A DNA stretch of 21,933 nucleotides from JAAYAY01 sp964429355 (GTDB lineage Bacteria > Planctomycetota > Planctomycetia > Pirellulales > Thermoguttaceae): positions 1-21,933 of the forward strand of contig CAYSCH010000131.1 of the NCBI GenBank assembly GCA_964429355.1. Reading direction: 5' to 3'. Made by a program: the position numbers and the translations under genes. The notes beneath the pieces are model-generated. The model had not been told where the DNA came from. It did not search any database and saw only the letters and a list, made by a program, of their open reading frames with translations. The first letter of the stretch is position 1. Each line of letters begins with the position of its first letter. Below are positions 16,195 through 21,933 of this stretch, piece by piece.

Positions 16195-17271
16195 TTACGC
16201 GTCCAAATGCTCCACCACCAGGTCGCCAACTTCCGTGGTGCTGAAGCCCATCTTGCCGGCGGCCTGGCTCTTCATCTTCGTGCCGGTGACCGCCATGATG
16301 GCCTTCATCACCCGGTCGGCGGCCGACTGGCGGCCGGCCTGCTCCAGGAGCATGGCCACGGCGCTGATCGTTGCGATCGGATTGATCACGTTCTTGCCGG
16401 TGTATTTTGGCGCCGAACCGCCCATGGGCTCGAACATGCTCGTTCCGCCCGGGTCGGGGTTGATGTTGCCGCCGGCGGCCACGCCCATGCCGCCCTGCAG
16501 GATCCCCGCCAGGTCGGTGATGATGTCGCCGAACATGTTCGTGGTTACGATCACGTCGAAATAATCCGGGTTCTTCACCATCCACATGCAGCAGGCATCG
16601 ACGTGGTTGTAATCCGCCTTGATATCCGGATACTCCTTGGCCACTTCCTGGAAGGTCCGCCACCAGAGGTCGTGACCGAAGGTGAGCACGTTCGTTTTGG
16701 CAACCAGGGTGAGCTGTTTCTTCTTGTCGCGTTTGCGGGTGTAGTCGAAGGCCCAGCGGATGCAACGTTCGCAACCCTTGCGAGTGTAGACGGCCGTCTG
16801 GGTGGCCACCTCGTCGGGCGTGCCCTTCTTCATCACACCGCCGATCCCGGTGTAAAGATCTTCGGTATTCTCGCGGACGACGACGAAATCGATGTCCTCT
16901 GGCTTGCGGCCGGCAAGGGGAGTCTCAACACCGGGGAACAGCTTGACCGGGCGAAGGTTGATGTACTGGTCGAACTCGAATCGCATCTGCAGCAGCAACC
17001 CCCGCTCCAGGATGCCGGGTGCCACTTTCGGGTGGCCGATCGCGCCCAGCAGGATCGAGCGGAACTGGGAAAGCTCTTCCAGGGCACCCTCGGGCAGGAT
17101 TTCGCCCGTTGCCAGGTAGCGATCTCCGCCGTAGTCAAAATCCTTGGCTTCGACCTGAAAACCTTCCAGTTTGGCGACCGCCCTGAGGACCTTGAGACCC
17201 TCGGCCACAACCTCGGGACCAGTTCCATCGCCGCCGATGACGGCCACTTTGAGAATGTCGTTGCTGCTCAC
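16195..17271 (-). CDS. leuB: 3-isopropylmalate dehydrogenase (or close isocitrate/tartrate dehydrogenase relative)
   Basis: NAD-dependent oxidative decarboxylase of the beta-decarboxylating dehydrogenase family, 358 residues; in leucine synthesis it converts 3-isopropylmalate to 2-oxoisocaproate. Seen: IGGDGTGPEV at the start, substrate arginines in LLLQMRFEFDQYINLRP (Arg97, Arg107) and VVRENTEDLYTG (Arg133, Tyr140), Lys192 (AKTNV), Asp225 and the metal aspartates of NMFGDIITD (249, 253). The nucleotide-binding HGSAP motif of classical LeuB reads GGSAP here (residues 284-288), a variant that leaves some doubt over the precise substrate. Translation starts at a GTG (17269-17271). No leuA, leuC or leuD is in view. 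First gene of the minus-strand run. Confidence 0.88.
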   Translation of the reverse strand: MSSNDILKVAVIGGDGTGPEVVAEGLKVLRAVAKLEGFQVEAKDFDYGGDRYLATGEILPEGALEELSQFRSILLGAIGHPKVAPGILERGLLLQMRFEFDQYINLRPVKLFPGVETPLAGRKPEDIDFVVVRENTEDLYTGIGGVMKKGTPDEVATQTAVYTRKGCERCIRWAFDYTRKRDKKKQLTLVAKTNVLTFGHDLWWRTFQEVAKEYPDIKADYNHVDACCMWMVKNPDYFDVIVTTNMFGDIITDLAGILQGGMGVAAGGNINPDPGGTSMFEPMGGSAPKYTGKNVINPIATISAVAMLLEQAGRQSAADRVMKAIMAVTGTKMKSQAAGKMGFSTTEVGDLVVEHLDA

Positions 17272-17542
17272 AGTTCGTTTTCCGTTCTAGAGATTCGCGA
17301 TAGGCCAGACGGACCCAAAGGGCAAACCAGGTTGGAAATTGCGCCCCGCAGATCGTTTGGCCGAAGGCCTGATTCCAGCGTAGCCAGGGGCAACGCCCCA
17401 GAAAAATGATGCACCGGACGATGAATCCTGCATTTTAACATCCCCCATATCGTGGGAAAACCGGGGGCCATGCGGCTGATGTCCAGGGCAAACGCAAGTC
17501 GATATTTTCTCCAGAGCCCCAATCTCGGTAAGATGTTCACAG

Positions 17543-17597
17543 GGCGGCAGGGCCGCCAGCGGGCACCGACCGAAGGTTGGTCGCGAGCTACCGCTCG
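17543..17597 (+). ncRNA. Candidate structured RNA or 5' leader: three consecutive hairpins
   Basis: Stem 1: GGCGGC (17543-17548), loop AGG, GCCGCC (17552-17557). Stem 2: ACCGACC (17565-17571), loop GAA, GGTTGGT (17575-17581), seven pairs with one G-U in the plus-strand RNA. Stem 3: CGAGC (17584-17588), loop TACC, GCTCG (17593-17597). Linkers are seven and two bases. The cluster lies 119 bases before the zinc-ribbon gene start. No known RNA family was recognised; a minus-strand transcript would fold similarly except for the G-U pair. Confidence 0.4.
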
Positions 17598-17626
17598 GCT
17601 CGAGTGGCCTGCTCCCGTTGGTCGCG

Positions 17627-17655
17627 GATCTTTGTGAAAAACTTCACGATCTTTG
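17627..17655. promoter_or_regulatory. Candidate operator: direct repeat with internal dyad upstream of zinc-ribbon gene
   Basis: GATCTTTG occurs at 17627-17634 and 17648-17655, exactly 21 bases (two helical turns) apart. Between and overlapping them is the inverted repeat GTGAA (17634-17638), loop AAAC, TTCAC (17643-17647). It lies 60 bases before the ATG at 17716. The spacing fits a dimeric DNA-binding protein, or a small RNA hairpin. Confidence 0.35.
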
Positions 17656-17715
17656 AGGTTAGTAGTACAGGGCGGCCAGAGGCGAGCCTGAAGTCGCGAG
17701 GCATCGTTTGGAAAG

Positions 17716-17943
17716 ATGACAGAAGATCGGTTGGACCTGACCAGCGAACCTGAGCATACTCCTCCAGCGTCGCAACCGCGACGCTTTCTTGGTATCCAAT
17801 TCGCCTGTTGTGGCGTCTATCAAAGGATTTACGTGAACCGGGACGGTACTGCCTATGAGGGGCACTGTCCACGATGCTCTCGTCCGGTGCGGATTCGAAT
17901 TGGAGCCGGTGGATCGGGCGAGAGGTTCTTCACGGCCTATTGA
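17716..17943 (+). CDS. Small zinc-ribbon-like conserved hypothetical protein
   Basis: A 75-residue protein. After a disordered N-terminus (1-22) comes RRFLGIQFACCGVYQRIYVNRDGTAYEGHCPRC, with Cys31/Cys32 and Cys51/Cys54 as candidate zinc ligands, then a basic VRIRIGAGG segment and an aromatic tail. The CPRC knuckle and paired strands suggest a minimal zinc ribbon. I recognise the pattern as a small family found in Planctomycetes; its function is not known to me. The ATG is preceded by GGAAAG. The Lys/Arg-rich strand could contact nucleic acid, but that is speculation. Confidence 0.82.
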   Translation: MTEDRLDLTSEPEHTPPASQPRRFLGIQFACCGVYQRIYVNRDGTAYEGHCPRCSRPVRIRIGAGGSGERFFTAY

Positions 17944-18275
17944 TCGGTTTTTCGGAACTTGTGCCCGATATCCTGCAACTTGGCGCGACCAGCGGGTGCC
18001 GCCGGTGCCACCCACATCGGATCCAGTCCTGCTTCTTTCTAGCTACTAAGTGCTTTATTATAAACCACTTACACAATCGGCTTGCATCTCGTCACGTCTT
18101 GATGCCCGGCTTGATGACGATTCGGCCGAATTCTTGAGCGTCGGCCGCACTGTCTCTTGAGTCGTTTGCCGTTTTTCGCTACCCTCTCGCCTCCTTATTG
18201 TCGGGCCGGTGTTTTGCCGCCCCGAGCAACCACCTTCGTGTTGTCCTATTCGGAAAGCTGCCTTTGTCGTCGACC
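17944..18275. other. Intergenic region with an AT-rich palindrome
   Basis: The 332 bases after the zinc-ribbon gene hold no supported gene. An imperfect palindrome at 18047-18071 and a CGGCCGA/TCGGCCG stem (18123-18129 with 18141-18147, loop 11) are the visible structures. The second could be a terminator-like hairpin but has no U-tract. The promoter of the following gene probably lies here. Confidence 0.5.
18047..18071. promoter_or_regulatory. 25-base AT-rich palindrome, possible operator
   Basis: TAAGTG at the left end pairs with CACTTA at the right, and the inner TTTAT pairs with ATAAA around a single central T. The only mismatch is C opposite C. In a GC-rich intergenic sequence such an AT-rich dyad stands out. 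It is about 205 bases before the next ATG, so a role as operator, promoter part or weak hairpin is possible. Confidence 0.35.
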
Positions 18276-18761
18276 ATGGATTACGAGATCCAGCGATGCT
18301 CTCGGCGCTGCGCCGCAACGGAGCGGGAATTCGCCCCTGGCGAAGAATTCTTCTCCGTTCTGATCGCAGAAGGGGCTGAACTGCGCCGGCTGGACTATTG
18401 CACAGAGGCCTGGAAAGGCCCGCCCGAGAACGCCACTGGTTGGTGGCGATCCCGCATGCCCTCTCCAACCCAGAGACAGATGCACTGGGCACCCAACGAT
18501 GTCATGCTCCACCTGTTTGAGGAGCTGGAAAACCAGCCTGACCGGGCGGATATGCGGTTTGTGTTGGCCTTGCTGCTCGTCAGACGCCGAGTGTTGCGGG
18601 AGGACGACCGCACCAAGGACGAGGGGGGGCGGGAGGTAACCGTCGTCTTCTGCCCTCGCAACGACAAGAGTTACGAGGTGCCAACGGTGCTGCCGAATCC
18701 AAAACGCACGCAAGAAATCCAGGAAGAACTGGCCCGATTGCTGTTTGCGAAGGCGGAGTAA
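18276..18761 (+). CDS. Conserved-looking hypothetical protein, 161 residues
   Basis: No named domain is recognised. The preferred ATG (18276) begins MDYEIQRCSRRCAATEREFAPGEEFFSVLI; a longer frame from 18198 adds 26 residues of atypical composition. The N-terminal part has cysteines at 8, 12 and 42 (RCSRRCA, YCTEAW), then a WKGPPENATGWWRSRMP stretch, and a helical C-terminal half (75-160) with MRFVLALLLVRRRVL and a final amphipathic helix. The Cys-x3-Cys plus later Cys could bind a metal. The pattern is one I associate with planctomycete genomes, where it often lies beside a LolA-like lipoprotein gene, as here (164 bases downstream). No signal peptide; probably cytoplasmic. Confidence 0.8.
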   Translation: MDYEIQRCSRRCAATEREFAPGEEFFSVLIAEGAELRRLDYCTEAWKGPPENATGWWRSRMPSPTQRQMHWAPNDVMLHLFEELENQPDRADMRFVLALLLVRRRVLREDDRTKDEGGREVTVVFCPRNDKSYEVPTVLPNPKRTQEIQEELARLLFAKAE

Positions 18762-18894
18762 TGGTTTGTGGCGGAAATCGAGTGGGGAGGCCCGAGATCA
18801 TCTGAATCGAACACCACAGCGGAAGTTGTGGCCGTCTTGTCCTGGCTTGCGATTCGGATACGTGTTGTGAGTCATTTGCGCTGAACGCCACTGG

Positions 18895-18916
18895 TGACCA
18901 GCATCTGGTCAGAGGA
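18895..18916 (+). promoter_or_regulatory. Dyad abutting the ribosome site of the lipoprotein gene
   Basis: TGACCAG (18895-18901), loop CAT, CTGGTCA (18905-18911) is a perfect seven-base inverted repeat. Its last base begins the Shine-Dalgarno-like AGAGGA (18911-18916) before the ATG at 18926. It could be an operator or a leader hairpin that limits ribosome access. A weaker stem, CCACA and TGTGG, lies at 18814-18831. Confidence 0.35.
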
Positions 18917-18925
18917 TCCAAGTCC

Positions 18926-19906
18926 ATGGATGGACGTCCAAGGTACACTCTGCTGATGATGATTTGCGCCATGACTCTGGCGTTCGGCTCGGGGTGCCGC
19001 CTTGTCGATCGAAAGCCACGTTCTCCGGCCTTCCCGCCGGTTCTGCAGCCCGGCGCGTCGCTCTCGCAGGTAATCGACGCCGTCAACAACAACAGCCGTC
19101 AGATCCAGTCCTTCTCGACCAACGAGGCCCAACTTTCCGGACCCGGAATTCCCATAAGGTTGGGGAGCACCAATATTGTCTTCGAACGGCCCAGGCGTCT
19201 GCGGATTCAGGCGGGCACAATTGTCGGCCCCGAACTGGACGTGGGCAGCAACGACGAACTGTTCTGGTTCTGGGTCCGCCGAAATGAGCCCCCTGCCGTC
19301 CTTTTCTGCCGCCACGACCAATACGCATCTTGCGAAGCGGCTCGCATGATTCCCTTCGAGCCGACCTGGCTCATCGAGGCTTTCGGAATTGTGGAATTCG
19401 GTCCCCACGAGCGGCATCAAGGCCCGATCGCCAGGCCCGATGGCCGGCTCGAGATTCTCACAATTCGCCAGACGCCCTGCGGCCCGACCACGAAGAAGAC
19501 CGTGGTCGACGCCACCACCGCCTTGGTCCACGAGCAGCATCTCTACGACTACCAGGGAAGAATTATCGCCAGTGCCGTCGTTCGCGAGCATCGTCTCGAT
19601 CCGCTCACCACCCTGGTGATGCCCAAGGTTGTCGATCTCCAGTGCCCGCAAGCCCAATTGTCAATGGAGATCAACCTGGGAAATCCGNNNNNNNNNNTGG
19701 GCTACATGGCGACCATCAACCAGCCGGTGGGGAGTGCGGCCGTGTGGACGATGCCGATGGTCCAGGGATGGCCCTTGGTCAATCTGGCCGACCCGAACTG
19801 GCGGCGGATGCTGGGCGAGCAGCCGATGGCCAGTCGCTTGGGGGGCTCGCCCGCCGTACCTTATGCCTCGGCGGACGGTCGTCGCGACTTCAACCGGCTG
19901 CGATAG
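18926..19906 (+). CDS. LolA-like lipoprotein, interrupted by an assembly gap
   Basis: About 326 residues including four unknown ones. The N-terminus has a hydrophobic segment and a lipobox-like GSGC with Cys24 as the probable lipidated residue; the -3 position is Gly, which is not the classical Leu. The body (about 45-240) has alternating strands (SFSTNEAQLSG, IVFERPRRLRIQAG, ELDVGSNDELFWFWV) that recall LolA/LppX-fold lipid-binding proteins, so it may bind lipids or lipoproteins in the periplasm. Ten N bases at 19688-19697 are an assembly gap; the frame after it (GYMATINQPVG) continues coherently, so the gap length is either right modulo three or fortuitous. Residues lost there are unknown. 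Confidence 0.75.
   Translation: MDGRPRYTLLMMICAMTLAFGSGCRLVDRKPRSPAFPPVLQPGASLSQVIDAVNNNSRQIQSFSTNEAQLSGPGIPIRLGSTNIVFERPRRLRIQAGTIVGPELDVGSNDELFWFWVRRNEPPAVLFCRHDQYASCEAARMIPFEPTWLIEAFGIVEFGPHERHQGPIARPDGRLEILTIRQTPCGPTTKKTVVDATTALVHEQHLYDYQGRIIASAVVREHRLDPLTTLVMPKVVDLQCPQAQLSMEINLGNPXXXXGYMATINQPVGSAAVWTMPMVQGWPLVNLADPNWRRMLGEQPMASRLGGSPAVPYASADGRRDFNRLR
19688..19697. other. Assembly gap of 10 N
   Basis: Exactly ten N bases, probably a placeholder rather than a measured length. It falls inside the lipoprotein gene, so the protein sequence there and the true distance between flanks are uncertain. Confidence 0.98.
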
Positions 19907-20023
19907 GGGGAAGGAGATTCCCCAGATTGCCAGCGAATGGAAAATGGGCATCTTCCAGCCGGTCCTACATGGAACAACCCGCACAATTTATGGTTTCCGG
20001 TCAATTTGCCTTGTCCGCATAAC

Positions 20024-20039
20024 CGATAGCTAGCTATCG
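20024..20039. promoter_or_regulatory. Perfect 16-base palindrome upstream of the porin gene
   Basis: CGATAGCTAGCTATCG reads the same on both strands and lies 109 bases before the porin ATG. A weak -35-like TTGTCC at 20011-20016 would place the -10 inside the palindrome. This fits an operator, although no regulator gene is nearby to pair it with. Confidence 0.4.
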
Positions 20040-20148
20040 ACGGATTGCAGTGTTGCGCGGGGGGTGCTGCGACCGGTTAAGGTGCGCTGAGGGTGGCGCC
20101 ATTCCATGCCCCCCAAGATGCTCATAACCAGAGATGGAGTAGCCAGTC

Positions 20149-21582
20149 ATGAGGATCGCAAAATGGGCGATCGGAGTCGCGCTGATCGGAGGCCTTGCGG
20201 CGAGCGCGGCAAGAGCGCAAAGCGTTCAGGGAAAACAAACGGCTGCGGAACCGGCATACGGTTACGCGGAGGCTGACAGCATCTCAGCCCAACAATCGGC
20301 AGTCACGCAGGCGGCTTACGGATACGCCGAAGCCGCAGACGAGGTGGCCGCTCCGCCCACTCCCGCGGTAACGTCACCCAGCGATGCTGCTGCGGCAGGC
20401 GACAACTGGTCGAACTACGGAAACAGCGGTAACAGCAATTTGGCACCAAGTTGTGCAAGTTGCGGAGGCGCCAGTTGCGGCGCCTGCATGGATTGCTGCG
20501 GGCCGTGCAAACCCATCAACCTGTTTGACGACTTCATCGTCGGCCAGGATACCGCCCTCGACATCGGCGGGTGGATCTCGGTCGGCGGCACGGGAAACGA
20601 GTACCGCGCAACCTTGAACGGTCGTCCGCTGGGCTTCAATAATCTCGGCGACGGGGTCAACGTTCACCAGCTCTGGTTCTATGCCGGTAAGGAAGCAAAG
20701 ACGAACGGCTGTGGAATGGACTGGGGGGCTCGGGTCGACTACGTTTTTGGTGTCGACGGCCCCGACACGCAGGCCTTTCGCGGAACCCAATGGGATGTGA
20801 CCTGGGATTCCGGCGATTACGGCTCTGCGATTCCCCAGGCCTATACCGAAGTCGCAATCGACTACTTGACCGTGAAGGCCGGGTATTTCTACACGCCCAT
20901 CGGTTATGAGGTCGTTCAGGCTCCCCAAAACTTCTTCTATTCCCATTCGTATGCCAAGTGTTTCATCGAACCCTTCACCCACACGGGCGCTCTGGCTACC
21001 TACGACGGGTTCGAAAGCTTCACCTTCTACGGTGGATGGACAGCGGGCTGGGATACGGCCTTCGAACAGATTGGCGACTCGTGCATGTTCCTCGGCGGTC
21101 TCACCTACCGTCCAAGCAAAGACGCTTCGGTCAGCTACATAACCAGTTCCGGACGCCTCGACTCGGTGGCTACAACTGGCAATACGTACATGCACAGCAT
21201 CGTCATGGACCTGCAGCTCACCGACCGATTGGAGTGGGTGATCCAGGGCGATTTGAATCATCGCAGCACCCCGGCGCGGGACTCTGCCGCAGCGGGTGTG
21301 AATCAGTACCTCTTCTACAAGATCAACGAATGCTGGGCACTCGGCGGTCGTTTCGAGTGGCTGTACGATCGTGACGGCGCGTTCGTTCCGCGGGATCGGG
21401 CGGGGAGTTACTACAACCTCACCGGCGGTGTGAACTGGAAGCCCCATACCAACATCACCGTCCGTCCGGAGGTCCGCTACGACTGGTTCTCCGGGACCTA
21501 CAGGCCAGGCGGCCTGCCCTACGACAACGCCACGAAAGACAACCAATTCTCGCTCGGATTCGACGTCGTCATCCTCTTCTGA
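20149..21582 (+). CDS. Outer-membrane porin, BBP2/OmpL-like beta-barrel, with Cys-rich N-terminal segment
   Basis: A 477-residue exported protein. Signal peptide residues 1-23 (ARAQ cut). A low-complexity segment follows with two copies of AYGYAEA (36-42 and 56-62), a Thr/Pro/Ala stretch, then a cysteine cluster at 102, 105, 110, 113, 116, 117 and 120. From about 128 the barrel part runs to the end: INLFDDFIVG, alternating aromatic strands, YTEVAIDYLTVKAGYFYTPIGYE, GMDWGARVDYVFG, NITVRPEVRYDWFSG, and the final FSLGFDVVILF with a C-terminal Phe typical of outer-membrane barrels. Ribosome site GGAGT (20136-20140) supports the ATG. It probably allows passive uptake of small solutes; the cysteine cluster may form disulfides with the cell envelope, which is inference. 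Confidence 0.9.
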   Translation: MRIAKWAIGVALIGGLAASAARAQSVQGKQTAAEPAYGYAEADSISAQQSAVTQAAYGYAEAADEVAAPPTPAVTSPSDAAAAGDNWSNYGNSGNSNLAPSCASCGGASCGACMDCCGPCKPINLFDDFIVGQDTALDIGGWISVGGTGNEYRATLNGRPLGFNNLGDGVNVHQLWFYAGKEAKTNGCGMDWGARVDYVFGVDGPDTQAFRGTQWDVTWDSGDYGSAIPQAYTEVAIDYLTVKAGYFYTPIGYEVVQAPQNFFYSHSYAKCFIEPFTHTGALATYDGFESFTFYGGWTAGWDTAFEQIGDSCMFLGGLTYRPSKDASVSYITSSGRLDSVATTGNTYMHSIVMDLQLTDRLEWVIQGDLNHRSTPARDSAAAGVNQYLFYKINECWALGGRFEWLYDRDGAFVPRDRAGSYYNLTGGVNWKPHTNITVRPEVRYDWFSGTYRPGGLPYDNATKDNQFSLGFDVVILF

Positions 21583-21629
21583 TCGAGCCGGAACGGGCGT
21601 TCCTCTACGCTCACCCTCAGCGTCCAACC

Positions 21630-21675
21630 AGAGCCGGCAGCCGGGTATACGCGGCTGCCGGCTCTGCTGTTTCTT
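21630..21675 (+). terminator. Intrinsic terminator of the porin gene
   Basis: AGAGCCGGCAGCCG (21630-21643) and CGGCTGCCGGCTCT (21652-21665) form a perfect 14-base stem around an eight-base loop. A T-rich GCTGTTTCTT follows. It begins 47 bases after the porin stop and is the strongest terminator in the window. Confidence 0.88.
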
Positions 21676-21933
21676 GCCCACGATCCGGCTCATTCCTGCC
21701 CCCAAACCTGCACCGACATTTCCGCTGCTTCTCGGCACTCGTCTCTGCCCGTCCGTCGTCGTGCCTCGCGAAGCTTGCCGTTTGCCTGAATTGCTGACTG
21801 ACAGTGCCTCAATTCCGGGCAACCCAGCCTTTTCGGTTGCCAAAGGCCCATTCTCCTCGGAATCCGATTCTCTCTGTAATCCCTTTTCAAATCACAACAT
21901 CCGCGGATCGGGGCATTCTCTCCTTCGCTGAAC
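21676..21933. other. Downstream intergenic stretch, nothing recognised
   Basis: From the porin terminator to the window end I see no gene, repeat or promoter that I can support. Short open frames on both strands (about 85 and 66 codons) lack family resemblance and ribosome sites. Confidence 0.5.

Larger units (their letters stand above)
17272..17715. other. Divergent intergenic region rich in hairpins and short direct repeats
   Basis: This 444-base gap separates minus-strand leuB from the plus-strand zinc-ribbon gene, so it must hold both promoters. No credible gene is seen. A GGGGC-AAC-GCCCC hairpin is at 17387-17399. Three consecutive hairpins (17543-17597) and paired direct repeats are listed separately. 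A TATTTT at 17503-17508 could be a plus-strand -10 without a good -35. Confidence 0.6.

Noticed and set aside
16207..17409. 400-codon plus-strand frame opposite leuB
   Set aside because: LeuB motifs are complete on the minus strand; the plus frame has no recognisable domain.
20374..21843. 489-codon minus-strand open frame over the porin
   Set aside because: Shadow of the porin frame; it also crosses the terminator.

Overview
The window looks like a chromosome segment of a GC-rich planctomycete, probably Pirellulales-like. The grounds are two exported formylglycine-type sulfatases, a Tat-exported aldo/keto reductase, a GYF_2-domain membrane protein, a cysteine-rich BBP2-type porin, two small proteins of a kind I associate with Planctomycetes, and sparse Shine-Dalgarno sites. 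Taxonomy is inferred from gene content only. There are no rRNA or tRNA genes, no insertion sequence, and no CRISPR array that I can support.

Layout. 1-3402 (+): 3' end of a sugar-porter MFS gene, a PfkB sugar kinase abutting it, and a sulfatase; together they suggest desulfation, uptake and phosphorylation of a sugar. 3542-4456 (-): NAD-dependent epimerase/dehydratase. 4457-5308: long gene-poor stretch with decayed-looking coding remnants. 5309-9975 (+): a second sulfatase, a glutamine-hydrolysing asparagine synthase, and a GT4 glycosyltransferase (surface-glycan type pair). 10103-10984 (+): Tat-exported aldo/keto reductase. 11003-11140: four 35-bp tandem repeats. 11302-12489 (+): GYF_2 plus six membrane segments. 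12498-17271 (-): a tight five-gene run read as leuB, AAA ATPase, TOPRIM-like protein, SDR oxidoreductase, KaiC/RAD55-like ATPase. 17272-17715: non-coding region rich in hairpins and short direct repeats. 17716-21582 (+): small zinc-ribbon-like protein, a 161-residue conserved-looking hypothetical, a LolA-like lipoprotein interrupted by a 10-N assembly gap, and a porin followed by a clear intrinsic terminator.

The best candidate for an unusual system is the ATPase plus TOPRIM-like pair at 14233-16149. The genes are separated by 3 bases, sit inside a metabolic operon, and have the architecture of two-gene anti-phage modules (ATP-binding sensor plus nuclease-like effector). I recall the small partner as resembling the protein called MAD4 of the methylation-associated defence system, but here no methyltransferase or restriction gene accompanies it. 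Second is the hairpin and repeat cluster at 17539-17676 ahead of the zinc-ribbon gene, which could be a structured leader or small RNA.
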